Notes under the pieces: model-generated
Database searches by the model: none
Seen by the model: the letters and a program-made list of their open reading frames with translations, nothing else
What the model was told of the DNA's origin: nothing
Part shown: positions 34,332 to 45,056 of the stretch, one piece after another
How the letters are laid out: every line of letters starts with the position of its first letter
How positions within the stretch are numbered: the first letter of the stretch is position 1
Program-made: the position numbers and the translations under genes
Source: Polytrichum commune
Lineage: Eukaryota > Streptophyta > Polytrichopsida > Polytrichales > Polytrichaceae
Length of the DNA: 64,000 nucleotides
Reading direction: 5' to 3'
Assembly (NCBI GenBank): GCA_950295325.1
Contig: OX485803.1
Location: forward strand, 11,532,001 to 11,596,000

Positions 34332-37300
34332 ATGGCAGGCTCAGTGGTAGACTGGGTGAAGGGCGCCGTGCTCCCGAATGGCCTCGCTGTCATCACATTA
34401 GATCGTCCCAAGCCCCTGAACGCCATGAACGCCGGTAAAATTTTGGTTCAATCTTCAATTATTAGAATGCCCAATTTAGTTAATCTCTCGTCCATCAACA
34501 ACCATTCCAAGAGTTTTGGGTTTAGGGTTGATACTAGTGGTGGACTGGTATCACTTTTTTGTATTCATACCACTTGGGTATATATAATGAGGAGTTTGCA
34601 TCTTTTGGATACAAGTAGGGTATGTGTACTTGGGGACATTTTGGTATTTGATACTATTCGGGTCTATATACCATCTAAGAACCTTCATACCTAAGTCAAG
34701 TGACCCCCGTATCAATTTGGTATTAGGATGGTAATGACCCAAATAATGATTTGGATAAACAAAGATTCTCTCATCTTGTGGTACCCAGCCAGTATTAATA
34801 TTTAACTACTGTTATAATTTTGATACCAGTTGGGTAGGCTATTTGATACCATTATTGATATTGTGTATCGATACCTTGCATTCACTTGTACACCAGTCCA
34901 ACATTGGTTGGTACAAGATGATGAGGTGCAAATTCTAACCTCCCTCTTTGCACAACAGATATGACTGAACTGTATAAGAAATACCTCGACGAATGGGCGA
35001 ACAGCAGTAAGGTGCAGGCAGTCCTGGTTCAAAGTTCCTCAGCTCGTGCATTTTCTTCAGGTGTGCATCCCTCTTGTCCTTGCTTCATTTGAATATACTT
35101 TTGTAGAATAACCCACTTCTGTGGCCTCTTTAATTGTTGTCATCACATTCCTAGGCCCTTGATGGATGCTCATGGGCTCCAGAGCAATATATGCATTTAT
35201 TGGCAGTGATGTTTACTACATATGGCCCTCTTTTTTGTCTTCTAATAAGGTAAGCGGGCCTGAAATGGACACTTTTCTTTCTTCACATACTTCTTGTAGG
35301 ATGAAACCACGCAATATTGTGCAAGTTGATTGCCAAGTCCAAATCTTGTCCGTGGCCATTTTCCTCATGAATTTTGGAGCTCATATGAATGTCTTGTTCA
35401 TTATCAAATTGAAGATTATCGAGCTCATTAAATAGTCATATAGCCCCCCCCGATTGTGTTGACTATTGAGCGTATGGTTATCAAAACTTGAGCACGCAGT
35501 CCAATCTCTTTTAAACACATGTCTTTTTGCTGTCCGTTCTTAGATCCATACCTAATCACACTCCACTCAAATATAGGTGTCTGATTAAGAAAAATACCTG
35601 AGTAAGGCCCACATAGCTTATGTTTGTTATAGATCTATTATAGATGTGGCCATGCAGGAGTGGTGATGATCTAGGGTTTCCTTGATTGTAATTTTGCAGG
35701 TATGGATGTAAAAGTGGGTGCAGCTGCAGTTCAAGAGGATGTGAATACACCTGTCATTCCCAAGGTCGTTTCAATCTCTCAGAGTAATTTAACAATCGGT
35801 TGGTCATAGGAATGATTTGAAAGAGCGTCACATGCTTGCATGCAGGTGGGGATGTGAAAGCAATGGCGACTGCACCCAGGCATGCAGTGCTAACAATGGC
35901 GTGCCAGGTCTGTACCAATGTTGGGCTGGTATATAGGTTAATGCATGGCATCAAAACACAATATTCATAATCGCATCAAAGAACCTACCTGACCAGTAAC
36001 ACAAATTACTTGTCAAATTTTGATACTTGGTGGGTATCACAAGACAAGAGAACCTTTGTTTATCTAAGATAGTCAATACCATCCTAATACCATATTGATA
36101 CCAGGGCCATTATATCTAGGTATAAAAGTTCTTGCATGGCATATAGACCTTGATGGTATCAAAATATCCTCAAATATCTGTACCTTACGGGTATCAAAAA
36201 ATTACAAATAGCTCTTTATATTTACCTGAGTGATATCAAAAAAAGATGGTGTGGGTCCAACACTGGTCTGTACCAACCTGAGCAGGACCTCTGTTATCAA
36301 AGAGACAGTGAAAGATGTTAGTGCAATTCAATGGGTGTTTTTTTGGTATAGTGAAACCCTTTAGGAGTACCCAATGGAGTAGAAGGACATATTCCTGCCC
36401 TGACAGTATTTTGGTTGGTTGCAAGTCATAGTAACAGATTCTAGAGTCTAGGGTCCATGAGCCCAAAGAGATTTGGTGTTGCCCATAGTGGCCCAAATGG
36501 GTGAAGCCTCAGGGCATTGATGTTTGGCAGGGACAAATAGCATAATCATCACATCTTGAGGTTATAACCTCTTCAAGCTTACCTGAACTTACAGTTCTGT
36601 TGAAGGGCCACTTGTTTATCCAGCGAAGAGAAGTCTGTAGTTGAATATAGTCTAAATTGTGAGAGGTACAGTACAGGGTCATGCTTGCACACAGAAGCTT
36701 AACAGCTTGACTTAGGCTTCTTGAAATAGTAACCGTTTTAACATTCTTCATCGTCTCTATCCAGATAATTCTTCTTTTAGTGTTTGAACCTCTCCCCTAG
36801 TAGCTCACTATAAAGTTGTGCCAAGGGTGCAGGCATTGAGTAATGAATACAAGTTAATTTGTGCTATAGCTCGGTACAAGAAGCCCTATATTTCTTTGAT
36901 GGACGGTGTCACCATGGGATTTGGGATTGGACTTTCTGGTCATGGGCGCTTCCGTGTGATCACTGAGGTAAGATTTTACTGAATTCCTTGAATTTTTATT
37001 TTGGCCCCACTAATCTGGGAAGTTTATAACTTTCCACTTTTTAATCCTGAAGTTTTGTTCTTTCTAAGGACAGTTAATTTAGAGATGAATGTGCAAGTAG
37101 TTCCAAAGTACACGCTGATGCTTTCTAAATAAACACACTGAAATTTTCTTACAAAATTTAGAAGTCTGTAAATCGGGTGAGAGAGGTGATAGCTATGTAT
37201 GACATGGCAGAAAACACTGCTTGCAATGCCGGAGAATGGAATCGGCCTCTTTCCAGATGTTGGCTTTGCACACATTGCTAGCAGAACTCCAGGACAAGGA

Positions 37301-40266
37301 GCTGTTGGTGAGCCTCTAAGACTTACAAGCCCTTGCTCTCATGTAACTTATGAGGACTTATTATGGAAATATTCCTTGATGGTTGTCGTTCCACAAAATC
37401 TCTAATTTTGTTTCCAATCACCTGGTATGTACTGTAAGTTTTCCATCTTTCCTGTATTGTGGATGTATGTTGTTGGTATGCACTCATGGAGAATGCCCCT
37501 GCAATCAACTTTCACTGTATTCTGGGGATAGTGCTTTTTCAAAGCATGTATTTGTTGCCTCATCTGCTATTGTGTCCCTTTATTTTTTTGTGTGAGTTGT
37601 GAACATAATGGAAGATTATGTTGATCGTGAATGACATTGATATGTGTTGGTGTTATGAATTCGTAGGTGCATACATGGGGATGACAGGAGCAAGGCTTGG
37701 CAACCCAGCTGATGCTCTCTACGTTGGTTTAGGTACACACTATGTACCTTGTGAGAAGCTGCCAGCATTGCAGGAGGCTCTCCGCAATCAAGAATTGTAA
37801 GTTTTTCCTGGACTTTGTACTCAACTTATCTACTTAATCCACCAAAGGGGAATCTCCGCTGGCAGTGGGAGAAGAGTTGGTTTGGCAATCTCAAATGTCT
37901 CTAGTCTGCGTTCCTGACTCTCTATGTGTGAGGATTCTTGTAATTCACAACATTATATGTATTATGTGTTATGGACCCATGAAAGGAGAGAAAGCCCCTG
38001 ATGATCTGCTTTGGAATAAATTGCGCTAGCCATCATTCCTTGGTGTTCTGTTAAGATATTCATGCATAATTTGGAGCAAATATCTTGGGGCTGAATTTTG
38101 TCCATGTTTTTTCAATATATCTAGGTTTTCTGTTGGTTGTGCAGGTCAGGAAATGCGTGGGAAGCTGTTGAAGAAGTTCTAGGGCGTTATCATGTGGTAC
38201 CGGACTCTGAGCCTCCACTGAAGGCTCTTCTGCCTGCCATCACTGCTTGCTTTGGTCATCTCTCAGTGTCAGAAACTATTGAAGCTCTGAAAAAGCACGA
38301 AAGTTCTGATGACCCCTCAGGTAGGTTATTTGCTTTCTTCTAAGATGATGTCTGATTCCATTATGCAGATTAAAATTGTTATAATCTGTTTAAATGGCAC
38401 ACACCTATGCTCCAATGACTGACGTCATTTAGAAAGACTCCCCTGAAACTTATGCAAAACCTCAGGCCTTCAAAGTCTTACATATGGAAGGTCTTTACTA
38501 CAGATTCTGGATACGAATGTAATGACTGACATTCCAAGGGTTTCCCTGCAGTGTCAGAATGGGCGAAAGGGGCACTTGCTGGCTTGGCCAAGGGAGCTCC
38601 GTTTAGTTTGAGTGTGACAAAGCATCACTATGCGGCTGTAGCTCACGCTGCAAAATCACCTGCAACTGATCTTGCTGAGGTCCATAAACTGCACCCTTTC
38701 TGGTTCAAATACTTTCAAGTTTAGTTTTGCTTGCAACATGGCAACAAGAATGTGCATCAGGTAACTGTATTTTTATTATAAGAAGTGTTTACTCGGGCCT
38801 ATATGTTCAGGGGAAGCCTTGATGCAACTGAAAGTTTATGAAGCACTGTAAATATTGTGCTCTGTGATATTCCTTACATCCTAATCATTGGGCATAAGCC
38901 TGGTGAAGAAGAGGACCTACTTCCCATCAGAAATCTATGAGCTCTTTTTACTAAATTTAGCTGTTAACATGCAAAACCAAGCCTTTATGTGTTGTATAGT
39001 ACTGGAGTTAAAAGCAGCTTGAGAAACTAATGTATTCTTTCATTGCAGATTGAAGGGGTCATGAAACTTGAGTTTAGACTTGCTGTGCGGATGGCAACAC
39101 GGCCAGATTTTGTGGAAGGTGTCAGGGCAGTGCTTGTTGATAAAGACCAGGTATTTTGGCATACTATCTCTTGATTGTTATGAGGTACCTCTTGAATGGC
39201 CTATTCAATTGTATTATAATGCTTTCAACGAGACCATAGTTCTGTGTGAAATTTTTTTAACAAACCCCTGGGGGTGCACCTCTCATTAAAACCAAGAATC
39301 ATGTGCATTCACAATGTACTCTAAAAACCCCCTATATACAAGTTTTTTGTTGTAAAATTAAGCAATACACGTACAATTTCAACGATAAAAATACAAGTGA
39401 CAATATGTGTACATTAAAAAAAAAAAACCATTTTCATATATAGTCATCAACATAAGTATACACATGTACTTTTGAATAACAATCAATCTCTATCATATTT
39501 ATAATGCAAAATCCTAGCAACCATTAATAAATTTATCAGACTTTTTCACCCCCTGGATGTAAGTTTGCAATATATATCATAGAAGCAAATGCAATTATTG
39601 TTTTTAAGTCTATCATCAAATGATTAATGAGAGTGTATATCGACTTGTTGGTTCCTTTTTGATACCAACAAATGCCAATCTCCATGTTTGATGGACAGTC
39701 CATTGATTCAATTGGATCCCTATACTCCAACCGACGTTTACCAAACTTTCTACGCATCCTCTAAACCCTTCCAACAAATTAACCCTAATTGGAGATGGTT
39801 TTTTTTTGGGTTATCTCATTTTTTTACCTTCAAGTGTGTTCAAAATACACACACCACATTCACAACCAAGAATACAATGCAAATGTTGTATATATTTTAA
39901 GTGTCCTCCATACATGTACATAACTACAAGTTATAATTTATGTAGCATATGTATATGCTGTACGGCGAAGTTCAAATTAATACCCCTTTTCTACACTCAC
40001 ATATAGTCATATGTGTTTAGTATAGTGCACCTCCTGGGTTCCAAACTTTAGCACTCATGCATGTGTCTGCAATTATCTTTCAAAACATCAGTTTGATGTA
40101 TTCATGCTAGTGTGTGTGATTCAGCGTGTACATCATAACTTAAATCTTCAACTGAGTTTTGCAGAAACCTAAGTGGCAGCCATCCACTATTGATGAAGTA
40201 GAAACAAGAGATGTGGAGGCCCTGTTTGAAGAGTACAAAAATTCTGCTGAGGAATTAGAGGTTTGA
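34332..40266 (+). CDS. 3-hydroxyisobutyryl-CoA hydrolase-like protein (crotonase family)
   Basis: A crotonase-fold enzyme related to HIBCH, which hydrolyses 3-hydroxyisobutyryl-CoA in valine breakdown. The sequence is closest in my recall to the plant At3g24360 type. Coding exons: 34332-34434, 34959-35060, 35700-35764 (alternative 35846-35907), 36833-36967, 37211-37307, 37667-37796, 38145-38320, 38552-38679, 39049-39150, 40165-40266. All phases join, giving 379 residues with the first alternative exon or 378 with the second. The oxyanion-hole region is AFSSG(M/G)DVK near residue 69. The second loop reads [20 protein letters not shown] (113-132), with Phe where GG is usual. HIBCH catalytic acids match E143 and D151 ([14 protein letters not shown]). 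An upstream in-frame TAA fixes the ATG at 34332. No mitochondrial presequence or PTS1 is seen (C-terminus ELEV), so the product may be cytosolic unless another first exon exists. Substrate is inferred from family. Confidence 0.92.
34518..34917 (-). mobile_element. MITE in intron 1 of the hydrolase-like gene
   Basis: About 400 bp rich in GGTATCA / TGATACC. Its reverse complement aligns along its length with the sequence at 35907-36275, for example TGTTGGACTGGT with TGTTGGGCTGGT, ATCTTTGTTTATC with ACCTTTGTTTATC, and ACCATCCTAATACCA in both. The two copies are in opposite orientation in the same gene. Exact ends and target duplication were not resolved. Confidence 0.65.
35700..35764 (+). CDS. 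alternative exon 3a of the hydrolase-like gene
   Basis: 65 bases, entered in phase 1 and left in phase 0. It encodes (G)[20 protein letters not shown] and a final K, which resembles the corresponding MDIK segment of plant homologues. Acceptor TTTTGCAG; donor AAG/GTCGTT, with C at +3, hence weak. Confidence 0.75.
35846..35907 (+). CDS. alternative exon 3b of the hydrolase-like gene
   Basis: 62 bases with the same entry and exit phases as exon 3a. It encodes (G)[20 protein letters not shown], so that FSSG joins to GDVK and makes the canonical GGDVK form of the crotonase motif. Acceptor GCATGCAG; donor CAG/GTCTGT, also with C at +3. Retaining both 3a and 3b would put TGA in frame at the fourth codon of 3b, so only one can be used in a productive mRNA. 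Confidence 0.6.
35907..36275 (+). mobile_element. MITE directly after exon 3b, opposite orientation to the intron 1 copy
   Basis: It is bounded by an exact 11-base direct repeat GGTCTGTACCA (35907-35917 and 36265-36275). The left copy contains the last base of exon 3b and its donor (G/GTCTGTACCA), so the insertion seems to have duplicated the splice site. The interior matches the reverse complement of 34518-34917. Confidence 0.6.
39266..40038. mobile_element. hAT-like element in the last intron of the hydrolase-like gene (G3)
   Basis: Ends CCCTGGGGGTGCAC and, reversed, CCCAGGAGGTGCAC. The flanking octamers TAACAAAC and TTCCAAAC match at 6 of 8 positions. GGGGTATTA lies inside the right end (minus strand), as in related elements. 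It fills most of the intron between exons 9 and 10 (39151-40164). No transposase. Confidence 0.55.
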
Positions 40267-40461
40267 ATGGCAACTATAGGAGCCCATTAGCTGTGACATC
40301 CAGTTCCATTGGCGTTTTGGTATTCCAGTAAGAATCCAATCTTGTCGGCAATGCCATGGGTCAAATACTTTGCTTAATGACTTACATGCTTCAGTCTAGA
40401 TTGTTGAGCACTTAGTGCTACACTTATTGGACAGTCCTGTGTCGAGTATATATATACAGTC
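40267..40461 (+). other. 3' UTR of the hydrolase-like gene
   Basis: The sequence after the TGA at 40264-40266 is the presumed 3' UTR. No AATAAA was found before the transposon at 40469, so the transcript may end in or before that element. Confidence 0.4.
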
Positions 40462-40468
40462 CATAAGT

Positions 40469-40825
40469 CTCGGGGGGGGGGGGGGGGGGGCAGTGTGTTG
40501 AAAAGTTAAGGATATAGGTGCGAACAACCACTATTTTATAAGGGGGTATTACTTTCAATTCTCTTTTTTTTTTCACATGCTATCATTATGTAATTTTCTA
40601 CTTTGGGTTAATAGGAAAATGGCTTGCATTACTTATAATATCAAATTACCTATTATTCCATACCCTATAGTACTTTAAAGATGTTGAGTGCCATTTTTGA
40701 TACCCTATATTACTCTTAAGTCCATTTATAATTTTTTGCCCCCATGTTTTTAAAATACCCTATCATTTGTTCGCACGTGTATTGCTACTCCAACCAATGA
40801 CTACCCCCCCCCCCCCCCCCCGAGA
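40469..40825. mobile_element. hAT-like element with G19 and C18 ends (G2)
   Basis: The ends are CTCG followed by 19 G (40472-40490) and 18 C (40804-40821) followed by GAG. Flanking octamers CCATAAGT and ACATAAGT match at 7 of 8. The inverted ends share GTGCGAACAA further in. The left arm has GGGGGTATTAC and the right arm, reversed, ATAGGGTATTTT. There is no coding capacity. Confidence 0.7.
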
Positions 40826-41351
40826 CATAAGTATAAGGAATTGCCTATGGCAGTACAATTTCTGCATATTATAGACAAGACAATCTTTCAAAATACCATT
40901 ATACTAACATTTTTTTCTGACATTCCTGGGAGCCAGTTGCACTGTAGTTGGTCAGCGAGAGGGCATTATTGCATACAAGCGTCCTCTCACCCAGCCAACA
41001 AAAACGCCCCTGAAGTAGAATGCAGGTTGAAGGTTGCTATTGTGGGACCCTGAATTAATCTAGTGGGCCACAATTAAAATGAATCAACCACAACAACATA
41101 GCAGGTAGGTGGTGTTTTAAATGGATGGATGGATGATAGGTATGCTCGTAGGCAACAGTTCCCTCTCGCTTAGTTGATCCCTCAAGTTTGTGTCAAAGTG
41201 CTTGCTTTGGAATTGATTCGTTCCAAATTAAAGTCTAGGGAATATTGACTTAGCACAAGTCCTCCATTTAAGGACATATTGGACTAGAATTTTGTAGTCA
41301 AGATGACTACTTTGTGAAACTTATTACAAGCAATGCGTGTTATCAATAATC

Positions 41352-42360
41352 AGGGTTGTCTATCGCGACGTCATGACGGGGTCGTGCCGTCATGACGCGT
41401 CGTGTCGGGTCGGACCCCTCTGTCACGACACAATAGGCTCCTCGTAGGGTCAAACTAGGGTCAACCTAGTAGGGTGGGTAAAATACTTACCTTCTTGCCA
41501 AGGTGGCGTCCTATGTGGCAAAAAATGCCGACGTGGATGTGCATATTTCCTTTGGCATGTAAACCATTTTGCCACTGTGTTTACCATTTTGTTAAAATCA
41601 AAGTAATAAAATATTACTAAGGAGGGTGTAGGTCGGACGGGGGAGAGGGTCGGACGGGGGGGGGGGGGGGAGGATCGGGTGGGGTGGGAAGGTAGGGAGG
41701 GAAGGTAGGGTAGGGTCGGGGTAGGGTCGGGGAGGGAAGGTCGGTCGGGGAGGGAAGGTCGGTCGGGGAGGGAAGGTCGGACGGGGAGGGAGGACGGGAA
41801 GGTACGGGGTTAGGGTACGGGGAACGGGGGGAAGGTAAGTGGGAACGGGGGGGGGGGGGGCGGACGGGGGGGGAACGCGGGGAGCGTGTGGGAACGTGGG
41901 GAGCGGGGGATGGGAGCGGGTTTAGGAGGTTTGGATAGGACGGGATGGATGGGAACAGGATTAGGGGAACGGGGGAGGGGAACGAGAGGGAGGACGGGGG
42001 GTCGGACGGGGGGGTCGGACGGGAGGGAACGTAGGGAACGGGTTAGGGAACATGTTAATGGGCTAAGGGAGCGGGGTTAGGGTACGGGGAATGGGGGGGA
42101 ACGGGGGCGGACGGGAGGGCGGATGGGCGCTAGTAATTTTATTCCCCACTTTACCTCTATTTTGCTGACATGTCATCACACGTGGACATCGTAACTCCTA
42201 CGTGTCCGCAATGGGGTAATGTAAATACACAAAAAATTCGGTAAAATTCAAGTCCGGCAGAATAAAGACATCATCCGGCATAATGTCGTGACGGATACGT
42301 GTCGTGACGGCACGACATTATGTCGGGATTACCCTCCGTCACGACACAATAGACAACCCT
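41352..42360. mobile_element. Mutator-like non-autonomous element carrying G-rich minisatellite
   Basis: A perfect 10-bp direct repeat ATCAATAATC (41342-41351, 42361-42370) flanks inverted ends starting AGGGTTGTCTAT. Both subterminal regions carry many GTCATGACG / CGTGACGG palindromes. The duplication is longer than hAT and fits the 9-11 bp of Mutator-like elements. The interior from about 41625 to 42120 is G-rich repeat, listed separately. No transposase. The element split the gag region of the older copia remnant. Confidence 0.75.
41625..42120 (+). repeat. G-rich degenerate minisatellite
   Basis: Irregular tandem units such as GGGGAGGGAAGGTCGGTC, GGTCGGACGGGG and GGGGAACGGGG. The plus strand is very G-rich, and most of its few C bases sit in CG. 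Many runs of three or more G suggest G-quadruplex potential. Confidence 0.85.
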
Positions 42361-44096
42361 ATCAATAATCCTATATGAAGCTATCAACAATCCTGGAAAA
42401 ATATTTTTGATTGACAAGTTTTTTTCTACTAAGAAAATTGGCTCCATGAGCATGCATGAATACCTCACTGTTATGAAGGAAACATTAGACAAGTTAGAGG
42501 ATGTGAATGTGCTGCTATCAGAGCCTGTGATCGTTTGGAACACACTAAGGAACTTGCCAAAGGAGTATGACATCTTGAAGCAAATGATACCAGGGGACAA
42601 GTTACCCATACATCTTGAAGCTTGAGATGGCCATGAAGACCCAAAACTTAGACAAAAAGGAAGGTGAAACACTTGCCATGTACCAGAACAACTACCAATG
42701 CCACTACTGCCGTGGAGCCAACAACCATCACCAAACATCTCACCAAGGAGGACGATTGAACCACTCAACACCCGGCTTCCAAAGCCATTATGGAAACAAT
42801 TCAAATACCTATTTGGCATGACGTACTTACTCAAGCAACAACCATAGTTGCGGCAATATCGGATCTTGCGGTGGCTACAACAATGGCCGACCCTTGTCAA
42901 AGCCCACAATGGACCAACCAAAGACAGACAACCTTGAAGTCGAAATCAAATCGATGATGGAGAGACTAAAAGAGATGGAGATGAAACCCCAAGACGATCG
43001 ATGGGCTCACAAGCCAAGCCCATGTCTGACATACAATAATCATGGCCACGCAAACAATGTCGAAGAGTGCTTCGATGATGATGGGCACCTTGAAAATGGC
43101 CATCAATGTGAAAATGACCAACTTGATAGTGATTGCACCGTTTTTCAAGTAATAGACGCATGCTTTGTTGAAGTCAACATAGCAGAAATCAATAGCGACC
43201 CATCACCATGGTGCCTATATTCCGGAGCATCCCATCATGTCTATGGTGACTCCAAAGCTTTCTCTACTATACACCCTAGCAATGGTACTAAGATCACCTC
43301 TATTGGAGGACATGATCACAATGTAACTGATGTGGGCAGTGTAGCCATTCAGCTCCCCACATGTGAAATTCAGAATGTCACACACATTCTCTATTCCCTT
43401 GGTATCACAAAAAAATTACTCTATGTAGGTTTTCTTATTGAGAGAGGATCCTCCCTAGAATTTAGATGTCATGTTTGTCTTATCCAAGATCATAGTGAGA
43501 AGACAACAATTACTACTAAGAGAAACCCAAGAAATGGGCTCTACAAATTGAAAGGGAAAACAATCACCAATTGCACTGAGGTATTGATCGCCGCATTAGA
43601 CCACCTCTCATAGATCATGTGATGGCACAAATGGCTAGGCCATTTCAACTTTCAAGGCATTAGACGCATGATCAAGGAAGAGGTAGTCGCTGGCCTCCCA
43701 AGGGCATCCCCTACCTTGTAGTCGGCAACCTATCATGTGAAACTTGCCTTTGTGCAAATAGAGCCGGACCAAGATACCGAAATTATGAACAACAGAGACA
43801 ACTCAAGTATTGGAATTGGTATACATAGACATCAATGGTCCATTTTGTGTGAAGTCCCTTGGTGGAGCAAAGTACTTCATTAGCTTTATCAATGATTATT
43901 CACGCAAAACCTTTGTCTACTTTATTCATGACAAAATGGAGTTTTTGTGAAGTTCCAAACATTCCACTAAAAGATCAAGAGACAAACAAAGTAGAAGCCG
44001 CGTATGCTTAGGTCCGATAATGGGGGAGAATTCACCTCTTGAGAATTGAATGAATACTGCACCTTGAATGGCATCAAGAGACAACTAATCTAGTTG

Positions 44097-44599
44097 CCCG
44101 GGTACGCAACACCCATATTATACGCAGGGGGCATCGTACTTAAAACGGCTTAGAGGACGGCTTTTGTAAAAATTATATCAAATTATATCAAATTAAAAAG
44201 ATCAAAAAGTTAGGTGAAGACCAAATTAAATAAAATGAGATGAAAAAAAAGTTGGGTTGCATATTTATTAAGCCTCCCATTAAAATTATAAGCCACGAAT
44301 AGTTGCCTCCCATTAAAATTATAATTCATTCACAATGTTAAAATTTTAAAAGTCCAAAAAGTTGGGTAGTTTGACCTATGGTACATGTATTAAAAAAATT
44401 CATATAATTAGGTTTTTAATGCAATTATATGCTTCAAAATATATTAATTTCCTATATATAATTACATTTTTGGATTCCTTGTTAGAAGGGCTACAAGGGT
44501 TTCCTACATTAAAACAAATTGTATCACTCAATATTGGACTAAAACGCATTATAAATGATTATAATCAGGACCATATAATACGGGAGTTGCGTACCCGGG
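44097..44599. mobile_element. hAT-like element inside the copia integrase (G4)
   Basis: Inverted ends CCCGGGTACGCAAC, flanked by TCTAGTTG and CCTAGTTG (7 of 8 identical). The copia integrase reads KRQL before it and YTPQHNG after it, which confirms a clean insertion. It is AT-rich inside with no transposase. Confidence 0.7.
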
Positions 44600-45056
44600 C
44601 CTAGTTGTACACACCACAACACAATGGGGTGGCAAAACAACAAAATTGGTCCTTGTTTGATATCACACGGTGTCTATTACTTGATCAAGACCTACTAGGG
44701 AGTCTCTGGGCGGAAGTCACATAAGCTGCATGCAATATTCTCAACCTCCGCTCTACAAAACTATTGCCTAGTAAAACTGCAAATGAACTCTTCATTGGCT
44801 CAAAACTATGAATCTTTGGATCAACTATATTGTTTGAGACCAAACCATGAAAAAACAAACTAGATAGTTGTTTAAGGAAATGCCTACACCTAAATGCAAA
44901 TGATAAGACTAAAGGATATTGTTGCTTTGACACTGCCACACGTCATGTAATAGTGTCCGAAGATGTACGTTTCCTTGAGGACATACCACCAATAAAGATC
45001 TATCTTGATCCATTAGCCATGCCAAAACTATCAAAGCCCTACCTAAGCGGTGCCAA

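Noticed and set aside
35700..35907. Using exons 3a and 3b together in one mRNA
   Set aside because: The join shifts the frame and puts TGA at the fourth codon of 3b, so it cannot make the full enzyme.
40472..40490. Treating the G and C runs only as sequencing error
   Set aside because: They sit at the symmetrical ends of an element with a near-perfect target duplication, and a similar run recurs at two other elements, though exact run lengths remain unreliable.
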